Source: Quadrisphaera sp. DSM 44207 (GTDB lineage Bacteria; Actinomycetota; Actinomycetes; Actinomycetales; Quadrisphaeraceae). Taken from it: DNA of 64,000 bases. How positions within the stretch are numbered: position 1 is the first letter of the stretch; every line of letters begins with the position of its first letter. This document shows, in pieces, positions 9,624 to 17,770 of the stretch. The translations under genes and the position numbers were made by a program. The stretch covers positions 1,116,001-1,180,000 of the forward strand of contig NZ_FNKA01000001.1 of assembly GCF_900101335.1 (NCBI RefSeq), read 5' to 3'. The notes under the pieces are model-generated. The model was given only the letters and a program-made list of their open reading frames with translations. It was not told the DNA's origin and ran no database searches.

Positions 9624-10604
9624 GTGAGAGCGGTCGTGGCGCGCACCCCCGGCGGACCCGAGGTGCTCGAGGTGCTCGACGTCCCCGACCCGGTGGCCGG
9701 CCCTGGTGAGGTGCTCGTGCAGGTCGCTGCGGCCGGGGTCAACCGCGCGGACCTGCTGCAGCGCGCTGGGCGCTACCCGCCGCCGCCCGGGGCGAGCGAG
9801 GTGCTCGGGCTGGAGGTCTCCGGCACCGTGGCGGCGCTCGGGGAGGGCGTGGACGGCTGGGGGGTCGGCGAGCCCGTCTGCGCGCTGCTGGCCGGCGGCG
9901 GCTGCGCCGAGCGCGTGGCCGTGCCCGAGGGGCAGGTGATGCCCGTGCCGGCCGGGCTCGACCTCGTCGACGCCGCGGCCCTGCCCGAGGTGGTGGCCAC
10001 GGCGTGGTCCACCGTGTTCATGGCCGCCGGCCTGCGCCCGGGCGAGGTGCTGCTCGTGCACGGCGGCGCCAGCGGCGTCGGCACGATGGCCGTGCAGCTG
10101 GGCGCGCATGTGGGCGCGAGGGTCGCCGTCACCGCGCGCAGCCGCGAGAAGCTGCAGCGCTGCGCCGAGCTGGGCGCGTCGGTGCTCGTGGACCACACCC
10201 GCGAGGACTTCGTCGAGCGGGTGCGCGAGGCCACCGGCGGGCGCGGCGCGGACGTCGTCCTCGACGTCGTGGGCGGCTCCTACCTCGCCCGCAACCTCGA
10301 CGTGCTGGCCACCGGCGGCCGGCTGGTGGTCATCGCCGTGCAGGGCGGCGCGCGCGCCGAGATCGACCTGGCGGCGCTGATGGCCAAGCGCGCCTCGGTG
10401 CTCGGCACGACGCTGCGGGCCCGCCCGCCCGCGGAGAAGGCCGCGATCTGCACCAGCGCCGTCGAGCACGTGTGGCCGCTGGTGGCCGAGGGCCGCGTGC
10501 GCCCCGTCGTGCACGCGCGCCTGCCGCTGGGCGACGTCGCCCGCGCGCACCGCCTCCTCGAGGCGGGTGAGCACGTGGGCAAGGTGCTGCTCGTGGTGCC
10601 CTGA
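9624..10604 (+). CDS. NAD(P)H quinone oxidoreductase, zinc-independent MDR family (PIG3-like)
   Basis: A 326-residue medium-chain dehydrogenase/reductase of the quinone oxidoreductase type. It starts with a GroES-like domain (PGEVLVQVAAAGVNRADLLQ, then RYPPPPGASEVLGLEVSG) and continues with a Rossmann domain (LLVHGGASGVGTMAVQLGA, GADVVLDVVGGSYL). The AAGVNRADLLQRAG and PPPGAS motifs are typical of the PIG3/TIGR02824 branch. No structural zinc cysteines are present. It reduces quinones or enones using NADPH. It follows the mobA-like gene at 26 bases and precedes bpa by 15 bases. Confidence 0.92.
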   Translation: MRAVVARTPGGPEVLEVLDVPDPVAGPGEVLVQVAAAGVNRADLLQRAGRYPPPPGASEVLGLEVSGTVAALGEGVDGWGVGEPVCALLAGGGCAERVAVPEGQVMPVPAGLDLVDAAALPEVVATAWSTVFMAAGLRPGEVLLVHGGASGVGTMAVQLGAHVGARVAVTARSREKLQRCAELGASVLVDHTREDFVERVREATGGRGADVVLDVVGGSYLARNLDVLATGGRLVVIAVQGGARAEIDLAALMAKRASVLGTTLRARPPAEKAAICTSAVEHVWPLVAEGRVRPVVHARLPLGDVARAHRLLEAGEHVGKVLLVVP

Positions 10605-10619
10605 GCGAGGATGGAGCGC

Positions 10620-11204
10620 ATGAGCGAGCAGCCCGGACGGCGTCCCGACCCGCGCTCGGAGGAGCGCGGGGAGCAGCGCGAGCCCGAGCCCGTGGTGGTC
10701 GTCACCGGCAGCGCGATGTCGGTGGCCGGGGGCGAGGGCTCCGACGCCGCCACCGCCGTCGGCAGCGTCGAGCAGCCGGCGAAGGTCATGCGCATCGGCA
10801 GCATGGTCAAGCAGCTGCTCGAGGAGGTGCGCGGCGCGCCGCTCGACGAGGCGGGCCGCGCCCGGCTGGCGCAGGTGCACGAGCGCTCCCTCGCCGAGCT
10901 CGAGGAGGGCCTGTCCCCCGAGCTCGTGGCCGAGCTGCGGCGCATCACGCTGCCCTTCTCCGAGGGGACGACGCCGACGGACGCCGAGCTGCGGATCGCG
11001 CAGGCCCAGCTCGTCGGGTGGCTCGAGGGCCTCTTCCACGGCATCCAGACGGCGCTGTTCGCGCAGCAGATGGCCGCCCGCGCCCAGCTGGAGCAGATGC
11101 GCCGCGCGCTGCCCGCCGGCGCCGGTGGCGCTCCCGGCGTCCCGGGGGCTGCCGGCCGCCTGCCGGTGAGCCCGGACGCGCCGGCGCCCGGCCAGTACCT
11201 GTGA
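10620..11204 (+). CDS. bpa: Bacterial proteasome activator (Bpa/PafE family)
   Basis: A 194-residue protein of the DUF2587 family, the ATP-independent ring-forming activator of the actinobacterial 20S proteasome. The core shows IGSMVKQLLEEVRGAPLDEA, ELEEGLSPELVAELRRITLP and AQLVGWLEGLFHGIQTALFA, a four-helix bundle. It ends exactly in Gly-Gln-Tyr-Leu, the docking motif that inserts between proteasome alpha subunits. The disordered, charged N-terminus is normal for the family. The second ATG (10620) is preferred because GGAG lies just ahead; ATG 10611 is possible. No prcBA genes are in the window. Confidence 0.93.
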   Translation: MSEQPGRRPDPRSEERGEQREPEPVVVVTGSAMSVAGGEGSDAATAVGSVEQPAKVMRIGSMVKQLLEEVRGAPLDEAGRARLAQVHERSLAELEEGLSPELVAELRRITLPFSEGTTPTDAELRIAQAQLVGWLEGLFHGIQTALFAQQMAARAQLEQMRRALPAGAGGAPGVPGAAGRLPVSPDAPAPGQYL

Positions 11205-11226
11205 CGGCTCCTCCCTCGTCGTGATC

Positions 11227-11667
11227 ATGCAGCTCCGGTCCGGTCTGCGCGGTCTGCTCCCGGGGCGCTCCCGCGAGGACCGCGACCTCGGGCGGGGGGT
11301 GTGGCGGCGCGCCCACGACCGGTTCCGCCGGGCCGTCGACCGCTACCACCAGGTCCTCGAGGGCGTTCCGGACGGCGTGCTGCGCGACGACCTGGAGGTC
11401 TGCGGCGCTCGCCTGGCCGCCTGCCTCGACGCCGTCCGCGCGACGTGCGGCGAGGCGCAGGCGGCGTGGCCGAGCGAGGCGCTGGAGGTGCCCGGCGGCG
11501 GCGTCGACCTGCACCGGCGCCTCTCGCGCGCCGGCACCCTCGCCGCCCAGGCCGCCCAGGCCGCGGCCATGGCGCGCACCGGTCCCGCCCCGGCGGGGTC
11601 CTCGGCCGGCGCGGCGGCGGTGCAGCGGGCCGTGAGCCAGGTGGAGCGGCTGGTCAGCGGCGCCTGA
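11227..11667 (+). CDS. Hypothetical helical protein downstream of bpa
   Basis: A 146-residue protein not recognised. It has a basic start (QLRSGLRGLLPGRSREDRD), then likely helices (RAHDRFRRAVDRYHQVLEGV, ARLAACLDAVRATCGEAQAA) and an Ala-rich tail ending VSQVERLVSGA. No signal peptide or membrane helix. The start may be GTG 11221 or ATG 11227. It lies 22 bases after bpa and is probably cotranscribed, so a link to proteasome function is possible but unproven. Confidence 0.7.
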   Translation: MQLRSGLRGLLPGRSREDRDLGRGVWRRAHDRFRRAVDRYHQVLEGVPDGVLRDDLEVCGARLAACLDAVRATCGEAQAAWPSEALEVPGGGVDLHRRLSRAGTLAAQAAQAAAMARTGPAPAGSSAGAAAVQRAVSQVERLVSGA

Positions 11668-11983
11668 GGCGCTGGTCAGCGGTGCCCGAGGCGCCCTCCG
11701 CGCCCCAGCCCCACCAGGTGCTGGGGTCGACGCGCGGGGAGCCGGTGAGGGCGGGCACGGGTCTGGCCGTCGCCTGCGGCTCGGCGGGCCCGAGGTCGAC
11801 CGGGCGCCGGGGCGCGGGTGGCGGCGCCGCGCCCGGGGCCGGGAGCGTCCGCAGGTCGATCACCGGCAGGGGCTGCGTGCGCACGAGGGACTGGTCCTGC
11901 GGCGCGGGCACGGGCGCCGGGGGCCGGGTGCGGCGGGAGAGGTCGCGGACGAGGCCGACGGTGCTGCGGAGGCGGACGGTCAT
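11654..11983 (-). CDS. Hypothetical short Pro-rich protein
   Basis: A possible 109-residue protein beginning MTVRLRSTVGLVRDLSRRTR, followed by a Pro/Ala-rich middle and ending near STWWGWGAEGASG. It is convergent with the preceding gene and overlaps its last 14 bases. The upstream sequence GGAAGACAGGTG could serve as a weak ribosome site. Composition is low complexity; it may be a small real gene or chance open frame. Confidence 0.4.
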   Translation of the reverse strand: MTVRLRSTVGLVRDLSRRTRPPAPVPAPQDQSLVRTQPLPVIDLRTLPAPGAAPPPAPRRPVDLGPAEPQATARPVPALTGSPRVDPSTWWGWGAEGASGTADQRLRRR

Positions 11984-12150
11984 GGCACACCTGTCTTCCC
12001 GTGGACAGCGCGGCGGCGTCGCCGTGCTGGTGCTGCTGTGGCTGGTGTGAAGAAAGTTACTGGGTGGATGAGCAGCGGTGCGTGCGACACGCCGCAGGAC
12101 GCCGTCGCGCGCTCGAGCAGCGTCCCTCGCTCTTGAGCAGACTGAGTGAG

Positions 12151-12369
12151 GTGACTACATCCGTCGGCGTGCACGAGGCCAAGACCCACCTGTCCCGCCT
12201 GCTGGAGAGGGTCGCCGACGGCGAGACCGTGGAGATCACCGATCGCGGGCGAGTCGTGGCCCGCCTGGTGGGTCCTGAGCCCGGCCCGCCGAACCTCGGC
12301 TTCGACCGCGGCCGCGTCCAGGTGGCCGACGACTCCGACGCACCCCTGCCGGACGACGTGCAGGCGGCC
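12151..12369 (+). CDS. Phd/YefM-type antitoxin (own stop codon lost)
   Basis: About 73 residues match a Phd antitoxin: VGVHEAKTHLSRLLERVADG, ETVEITDRGRVVARLVG, and an acidic tail ending DSDAPLPDDVQAA. This DNA-binding protein normally neutralises a VapC-type toxin encoded just downstream. The frame does not end where the family does; it continues open to 12996, because the antitoxin-toxin junction has been deleted. The DNA-binding part could still fold. The start is the GTG at 12151, after an in-frame GAGTGAG element. Confidence 0.75.
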
Positions 12370-12577
12370 TGCTCCTCGACGCCGACCAGCGCCTGCTGTC
12401 CGCGGCGAGCACCTGGGAGCTGGCGATCAAGCGGCCGGCGCGGAGCAGCTGCCGCTGCTCCACCGCGACCCCTTCGACCGCGTCCTCGTGGCGCAGGCCG
12501 TCGCGGAAGGAGCCGTGCTCCTGACCGCCGACCCCGCCCTGGCCGCGTACGGGGACGCCGTCCGCGTGGTGGCGTGA
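12363..12577 (+). pseudogene. VapC-type PIN toxin remnant
   Basis: Two fragments of a PIN-domain toxin are fused. One frame gives LLLDADQRLLSAASTWELAI (first metal-binding Asp kept, but about 40 residues missing after LLLD). The other frame gives LLHRDPFDRVLVAQAVAEGA, then LLTADPALAAYG and a TGA at 12575. The middle of the domain is gone and the reading frame changes, so no active nuclease can be made. The upstream antitoxin remains. Confidence 0.78.
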
Positions 12578-12626
12578 GCGCCGTCCCCCTCCTGCCGGCA
12601 GCGCCGGGGGGGGGGGGGACGGCGCT
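12577..12626. terminator. Bidirectional terminator-like hairpin with a G13 run
   Basis: A perfect 13-bp stem pairs AGCGCCGTCCCCC (12577-12589) with its complement at 12614-12626. The loop contains part of a run of 13 G (12606-12618). It lies exactly between the vapC remnant and the convergent HAD gene, touching both stop codons. No U-tract follows, as is common in high-GC actinobacteria. Confidence 0.65.
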
Positions 12627-13477
12627 CAGCGACAGCGGGCCAGCACCAGCCGCTCGAGCACCTGCGCCACGCCGTCCTCCTCGCACGGCGGCGCGACCGC
12701 CGACGCGGCGGCGAGGACGTCGGGGTGCCCGTCGGCCACGGCGTAGGAGTGGCCCGCCCACGCCAGCATCGCCAGGTCGTTGGGCATGTCGCCGAAGGCG
12801 GCGACCTCCGCCGCGTCGACGCCCCGCTGCGTCGCCAGCCGCGCCAGGGTCGCGGCCTTGCTCACCCCGCGCGCCGAGACCTCCACGAGCCCGCCCAGGC
12901 CCGAGTGCGTCGGCTCGGCCAGCCCGCACAGCGCCTCCTCCGCCAGGGCCAGCGCCCGGTCGGAGGGCACCCCCTCGCAGCGCAGCAGCAGCTTGACCAC
13001 GCCGGGGTCGTCGGCGAGCAGCTGCGGCAGCGGCGCCGCGACCCGGTCGTCGCCGGCGTGGTGGCGCGGGCGGTAGTCCGGCTCGCGGCGGAACCCCTGC
13101 AGCGTCTCCACGGCCGCCGTCGTGCCGGGCACCGCCGCGCGCACCGCCGCCACGGCCGCCAGCACGTCGTCCGGGGCGAGCACCCGCGCCTCGACCACGC
13201 GCCGGCGCGCGATGTCGTAGACGATCGCGCCGTTGGCGCAGATGGCGGTGGCGCGCCCGACCACGTCGGCGAGGTCGGCCAGCCAGCGCGGGGGGCGGCC
13301 GGTCACGGCGACGACGTCGACGCCCGCGCGCCGGCAGGCGTCCAGGGCGGCGACCGTGCGCGCCGAGACGCTGCCGTCGCGGCGCACCAGCGTGCCGTCG
13401 AGGTCGGTGGCGACCAGCCGCACCGGGGAGGGCGCACCTCCCCCGCCGCCTCCCTCGCCGCTCACCCCGCCGCTCAC
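12626..13477 (-). CDS. HAD-superfamily hydrolase (Cof type)
   Basis: A 283-residue phosphatase-like protein with all four HAD motifs: LVATDLDGTLV, VVAVTGRPPRW, the Lys of RGVSKAATLARL, and AAFGDMPNDLAMLAWAG. The C2-type cap domain fits Cof-like sugar phosphatases. The GTG start overlaps the stop of the upstream HAD gene by four bases (GTGA), so they are coupled; downstream GTG codons are possible starts and would drop a Gly-rich leader. The substrate is unknown. The two may be functionally linked to the polyol operon upstream. Confidence 0.88.
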   Translation of the reverse strand: MSGGVSGEGGGGGGAPSPVRLVATDLDGTLVRRDGSVSARTVAALDACRRAGVDVVAVTGRPPRWLADLADVVGRATAICANGAIVYDIARRRVVEARVLAPDDVLAAVAAVRAAVPGTTAAVETLQGFRREPDYRPRHHAGDDRVAAPLPQLLADDPGVVKLLLRCEGVPSDRALALAEEALCGLAEPTHSGLGGLVEVSARGVSKAATLARLATQRGVDAAEVAAFGDMPNDLAMLAWAGHSYAVADGHPDVLAAASAVAPPCEEDGVAQVLERLVLARCR

Positions 13478-14304
13478 CCGGCCGCCGCCGGGTGCAGGGC
13501 GAGCACGTCCTCGAGGACGTCGGCGAGGCCGTCCTCCTCCACGGGGGCCGTGACCTCCCCCGCGGCGGCCAGCACCTCCGGCGGCGCCTGCCCCATGGCC
13601 ACCGAGCGGTGCGCCCACGCGAGCATCTCCAGGTCGTTGCGCCCGTCGCCCGCGGCCACGGTCGCCGTCGGCGGGACGCCGAGGCGCTCGCGCACCTGCT
13701 CCAGGGCGCTGGCCTTGCTCACGCCCTCGGGGGCGATGTCGAGCCACGCCGTCCAGCCGACCGCGTAGCTGACGCCCTTGAGGCCCACGCGCTCGGTCAT
13801 CTCCAGGAACTGCTGCGACGTGTGGTCGGGGCTGCGCACCACCACGCGCGTCGCGGAGGCACCGGCCAGGTCGGCGAACTCCACGGCCCGCAGGTCCCCC
13901 TCCAGCTCCCCCTCGGGGAAGGGCCCCGCGACGAGGATGCCCTCGCCCTCCACCTCCACGGCGAAGGCGGCCCCGGGCAGCTCCGCGCGCAGCAGCGCCA
14001 GCGCGGGCGAGGGGTCGAAGGTGGCGAGGTCGACGACCTCGTGGCCGCCCGGCAGGGCCGGGTCCAGGCGCACCGTCAGCGACCCGTTGCTGCACACCGC
14101 GTAGCCGGTGTCCAGGCCCAGGGCGTCGAGCACGGGGCGGGTGGCCGCCAGCGTGCGGCCGGTGGCGAGGACGACGTGGTGGCCGGCGTCGACCAGGCCG
14201 CGGACGGCGTCCGCCACCCGCGGCGAGAGCCGCAGGTCGTGGTCGACGATCGTGCCGTCGACGTCCAGGGCCACGAGCAGGGGTCGGCAGTCACGGGCGG
14301 TCAC
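13474..14304 (-). CDS. HAD-superfamily hydrolase (Cof type)
   Basis: A 276-residue paralogue of the following gene. Motifs: LLVALDVDGTIVDHDLRL, HVVLATGRTLAATR, the Lys of EGVSKASALEQVRERL, and VAAGDGRNDLEMLAWA. A GTG start lies 33 bases after the end of the ABC permease, so it may be at the tail of the polyol operon. Sugar-phosphate dephosphorylation is the family's common activity. Two tandem Cof-type genes suggest a duplication. Confidence 0.88.
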   Translation of the reverse strand: MTARDCRPLLVALDVDGTIVDHDLRLSPRVADAVRGLVDAGHHVVLATGRTLAATRPVLDALGLDTGYAVCSNGSLTVRLDPALPGGHEVVDLATFDPSPALALLRAELPGAAFAVEVEGEGILVAGPFPEGELEGDLRAVEFADLAGASATRVVVRSPDHTSQQFLEMTERVGLKGVSYAVGWTAWLDIAPEGVSKASALEQVRERLGVPPTATVAAGDGRNDLEMLAWAHRSVAMGQAPPEVLAAAGEVTAPVEEDGLADVLEDVLALHPAAAG

Positions 14305-14337
14305 CCCCGCGACCCTAGCCGCAGGCCGCGGGCGCCC

Positions 14338-15273
14338 TCACTTGACGGCGCCCATGGACAGGCCCTGCACCAGCTTGTCCTGCGCCGCGAACCCGGCGGC
14401 GAGGACGGGCAGGGAGATCGCGGTGGCCGCCGCGCACACCTGCGCGAGGAACAGGCCCTGGCTGGTGACGAAGCTGGTGAGGAACACCGGCGCCGTCCCG
14501 GCCACCGTGGCGGTCAGGGTGCGGGCCAGCAGCAGCTCGTTCCAGCTGAAGATGAAGCAGATCAGCGCGGTCGCGGCCAGGCCCGGCAGCGCCACCGGGG
14601 CGACGACCCGGCGCAGGGTGGTGATCAGCCCCGCGCCGTCCAGGGCCGCGGCCTCGAGCATCTCGGTGGGCACCTCGGCGAGGAACGAGCGCATCATCCA
14701 CAGCGCGATCGGCAGGTTCATCGCCGTGTAGAGCACGATCAGCAGGTTGATGTTGTCCAGGGTGCCCGTGCGGCTGGCGAACAGGTACAGCGGCAGCAGG
14801 GCCGCCACGACCGGCAGGAACCTCGTGGAGAGGAAGAAGAACATCACGTCCCGCCACTTCTCCACCGGCTTGATGGACAGCGCGTACGCCGCCGGGAAGG
14901 CCAGCAGCAGCACCAGGGCCGTGGAGACGACCGAGGCGGTCAGGGAGTTGATCAGCGGGGGCCACGGGCTGGCGCCGCTCTCGGCCCCGAAGAAGGAGCG
15001 GTAGCCGTCGAGGGTGAGCGGGGCGAGCACCGACGGCGGGTTGGTGGCGGCGTCGGTCTCGCTGTGGAAGGAGGTGAGCACCATCCACAGCACGGGGGCC
15101 GCGAAGAGCAGCGCCAGGGCCCAGGCGAGCAGGCCCCAGACCGGGTTGTCCTTGCGCTCCACGCCCCGCCCGCGCCGGTGGGCCTTCAGCGAGCTGCGGG
15201 TCGCCCCCGGGTCGACGGTGGCGCGGTCGGGGACGCGGGCTCCCTCGCCCGCTCGTGCACTGGTCGCGGACAT
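14338..15273 (-). CDS. ABC sugar/polyol transporter permease (MalG/SmoG type)
   Basis: Inner-membrane permease of 311 residues with six predicted helices and a long cytoplasmic N-terminus. The ATPase-docking EAA loop reads EAAALDGAGLITTLRRVVAP. The helices WGLLAWALALLFAAPVLWMV and INSLTASVVSTALVLLLAFP are clear. It overlaps the upstream permease by one base (TGATG). It forms the importer with the other permease and the lipoprotein at 16318-17697. Association with a mannitol-type dehydrogenase favours sugar alcohols as the substrate. Confidence 0.93.
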   Translation of the reverse strand: MSATSARAGEGARVPDRATVDPGATRSSLKAHRRGRGVERKDNPVWGLLAWALALLFAAPVLWMVLTSFHSETDAATNPPSVLAPLTLDGYRSFFGAESGASPWPPLINSLTASVVSTALVLLLAFPAAYALSIKPVEKWRDVMFFFLSTRFLPVVAALLPLYLFASRTGTLDNINLLIVLYTAMNLPIALWMMRSFLAEVPTEMLEAAALDGAGLITTLRRVVAPVALPGLAATALICFIFSWNELLLARTLTATVAGTAPVFLTSFVTSQGLFLAQVCAAATAISLPVLAAGFAAQDKLVQGLSMGAVK

Positions 15274-16244
15274 CAGTCCTCCTCGTCGAAGAGCGACGAC
15301 ACCACGCGCAGCGCGAACGTCGCGATGATGATGGTCCCGATCACCACGACCACGCCCTGCGCGGAGGCCAGGCCGTAGTCCTGCGCGGAGAAGAAGGTCT
15401 GGTAGATCGTGTAGGGCAGGTTCGCCGTCCCCAGCGCGCCCGACGTCATGGTGAAGACGTGGTCGAAGTTCTGGACGATGTAGATGCTGCCCAGCAGGGC
15501 GCCGAGCTCGAGGTAGCGGCGCAGGTGCGGCAGGGTGATGTAGCGGAAGATCTGCACCGCCCCGGCGCCGTCCATGCGCGCCGCCTCCACGGCGTCCAGC
15601 GGCCGGCTCTGCAGCCCGGCCAGCAGGATCAGCATCATGAACGGCGTCCACTGCCAGATCAGGGCAAGCTCGATCGAGAGCAGCGGGTACTGCGTCATCC
15701 ACGCGATCTGCGGCGGGTCGCTGCTGCCGAACAGCCCCCAGATCCACGTCAGCACGCCGTTGAACAGCCCGTAGGCCGGGTTGAGCAGCGCGTGCTTCCA
15801 CAGCAGCGCGGCGGCCACGGGCACCACGAGGAACGGCGCGATGAGCATGGTGCGCACGGCGCCGCGGCCGAAGAACCTGCGGTCCAGCAGCAGGGCGAGA
15901 ACGAGGCCGAGCACGAGGCTGGCGATGACCACCGCGGCGGTGAGGACGATCGTGGTGATGACGGAGTCGCGCAGCCGGGCGTTGGAGAAGATCTCCACGT
16001 AGTTGTCCAGGCCGGTGAAGCCGCGCTGGTTCGGGTAGAGCGCCTCCCACTCCATGAAGGAGACGACGAGCGTCACCACGAACGGCAGCTGGGTGACGAC
16101 GACGAGGAAGACCAGCGCCGGCAGCAGGGGCAGCCTGCGCTGCCAGGCCTTCTTCCTCGTGCGGGCCGCCGCGCCCTGCGGCGGCTGGTACACGGTGCGC
16201 TGCGCGGCGGTGGTGCCTGTGGCCGCGTCCGTGGCAGAGCTCAT
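15273..16244 (-). CDS. ABC sugar/polyol transporter permease (MalF/SmoF type)
   Basis: Permease partner of 323 residues. The first helix (LPLLPALVFLVVVTQLPFVV) is followed by a large periplasmic loop and further helices. The EAA loop reads EAARMDGAGAVQIFRYITLP. ATG 16244 is chosen because it has an excellent GGAAGGAAGG site. A strong hairpin separates this gene from the binding-protein gene upstream, which would let the lipoprotein be made in excess. No ATPase gene lies in this operon; a shared MsiK-like ATPase is likely. Confidence 0.93.
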   Translation of the reverse strand: MSSATDAATGTTAAQRTVYQPPQGAAARTRKKAWQRRLPLLPALVFLVVVTQLPFVVTLVVSFMEWEALYPNQRGFTGLDNYVEIFSNARLRDSVITTIVLTAAVVIASLVLGLVLALLLDRRFFGRGAVRTMLIAPFLVVPVAAALLWKHALLNPAYGLFNGVLTWIWGLFGSSDPPQIAWMTQYPLLSIELALIWQWTPFMMLILLAGLQSRPLDAVEAARMDGAGAVQIFRYITLPHLRRYLELGALLGSIYIVQNFDHVFTMTSGALGTANLPYTIYQTFFSAQDYGLASAQGVVVVIGTIIIATFALRVVSSLFDEED

Positions 16245-16262
16245 CAGGGCCTTCCTTCCCGA

Positions 16263-16297
16263 GGGTCCCGCCACCCCGGCGCGGGGTGGCGGGACCC
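16263..16297 (-). terminator. Intercistronic hairpin after the polyol-binding lipoprotein gene
   Basis: A perfect 15-bp stem (16263-16277 with 16283-16297) and a 5-base loop lie between the binding-protein stop and the permease start. Such hairpins commonly act as partial terminators or mRNA stabilisers that raise the level of the binding protein relative to the permeases. Confidence 0.7.
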
Positions 16298-16317
16298 GCC
16301 GTGGAGCGCTGGGACCG

Positions 16318-17697
16318 TTACTGGTTCTGGTACTGCTCGGTGACGGTCTGGGCGATCGGCTCGCACTGGGCGAGGGCGTCGGCGACCGTGGACTGGCCGG
16401 CGATGGCGGCGCTCACGAGCTCGGAGCACCGGGTGCCGACGTCGGCGAACTCGGGGATGGCGACGAACTGGATGCCCGGGGCCGGGCGCGGCTGGACGCC
16501 GGGGTTCGTCGGGTCGGCGGTGCTGATCGCCTCCTGCGTGGCCTCCCAGAACGGGCCAGCGGACTCCCGGTACTGCTCGTTGTCGTAGGTGGAGGCGCGC
16601 TTGCCGGCGGGCACCTGCGGCCAGCCGAGCTGCTCACCGACGAGCTCCTCGTACTCCTGGCTGGAGGCCCAGGAGATGAACTCCCACGCCGCCTCCTTGT
16701 CGTCGCTGGCCTCCTGGACGCCGAAGGCCCAGCTGTACAGCCACCCGGAGGACTCCGTCTCCTTCACCGGCGCCGCCACGTAGCCGACCTTGCCGGCGAC
16801 CGGGGAGCCCTCGGCCTCGAGGGAGCCGGCCGCGGACGTGGCGTCGTACCACATGGCCGTGCCGCCCTGGGAGAAGGCGTTGAGGCACTCGGTGAAGCCG
16901 GCCTGCGCCGCGCCGGACTCCCCGTGCTCCTGCACCAGGTCGACGTAGAACTGCGTGGCCTCGGTGAACTCCGGGGAGGTGACCTGGGTGTTCCAGTCCT
17001 CGTCCCACCAGGTGCCGCCGAAGGTGTTGACCACGGTGGTCAGCGGGGCGAAGACCTGGCCCCAGCCGGGCAGGCCGCGCAGGCAGATGCCGCGCATGTT
17101 CGGCTGCGCGCCGTCGACCTGGGCGGCCAGCTGCGCCACCTGCTCCCACGTCGGGTTCTCCGGCATGGTCAGGCCCGCCTGCTCGAACACGTCCGTGCGG
17201 TACATGAGGAAGGAGGACTCGCCGTAGAAGGGCTCGGCGTAGATCTGCCCGTCCTCGCCGGTCAGGCCGGCCTGGATCGGCGGGAGGACGTCCTCCTGGT
17301 CGAACTCCGCGTCCGCCTCGACGAACTCGTCGAGCGGGGCGAGCCAGCCGTTGGTGGAGAAGAACGGCACCTCGTAGTTGGAGATCGTGGCCACGTCGAA
17401 CTGGCCGGCCTGCGCGGCGAAGTCCTGGGCGATGCGGTCGCGGACGTCGTTCTCCGGCAGGACGGTGTAGTTGACTGTGATGCCGGACTCCGCGGTGAAG
17501 TGCTCCTCCGTCAGGGCCTGGAGGTCCTCCATCTGCGGGTTGTTGACCATGATGACGTCGATCGACTGACCGCCGCCCTCCCCGCTCTCGCCCCCGGCGC
17601 TCTCGCCGCCGCCGCCCGCGCCGGCGCAGCCGGAGGTGACGACGGCGAGCCCAGCGGCGGCGGCGACCAGAGCGCCGGCACGTCGGCGTGCTTCCAT
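16318..17697 (-). CDS. ABC transporter solute-binding lipoprotein (sugar alcohol type)
   Basis: A 459-residue extracytoplasmic binding protein. Its lipoprotein signal ends VVTSGC with Cys24 as the lipidation site, followed by a Gly/Ser-rich tether. The mature part starts IDVIMVNNPQMEDLQALTEE and resembles SmoE/MalE-like cluster B proteins (DVATISNYEVPFFSTNGWLA, GTAMWYDATSAAGSL). Neighbouring permeases, LacI regulator and mannitol-type dehydrogenase point to mannitol, sorbitol or arabitol as ligand; the binding pocket cannot be read by eye. Confidence 0.93.
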   Translation of the reverse strand: MEARRRAGALVAAAAGLAVVTSGCAGAGGGGESAGGESGEGGGQSIDVIMVNNPQMEDLQALTEEHFTAESGITVNYTVLPENDVRDRIAQDFAAQAGQFDVATISNYEVPFFSTNGWLAPLDEFVEADAEFDQEDVLPPIQAGLTGEDGQIYAEPFYGESSFLMYRTDVFEQAGLTMPENPTWEQVAQLAAQVDGAQPNMRGICLRGLPGWGQVFAPLTTVVNTFGGTWWDEDWNTQVTSPEFTEATQFYVDLVQEHGESGAAQAGFTECLNAFSQGGTAMWYDATSAAGSLEAEGSPVAGKVGYVAAPVKETESSGWLYSWAFGVQEASDDKEAAWEFISWASSQEYEELVGEQLGWPQVPAGKRASTYDNEQYRESAGPFWEATQEAISTADPTNPGVQPRPAPGIQFVAIPEFADVGTRCSELVSAAIAGQSTVADALAQCEPIAQTVTEQYQNQ

Positions 17698-17770
17698 GGG
17701 TGGTCCCTTCCTCGGTCCTCGCCCGGGCGGGCGCCCCGGCGATCGGTGTGGGTGGTGCTCGGTGGTGCGG

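Noticed and set aside
11982-12050. 22-codon frame MAHLSSRGQRGG... with a hydrophobic end
   Set aside because: Too short, no ribosome site, and it overlaps the start of another small candidate; nothing supports translation.
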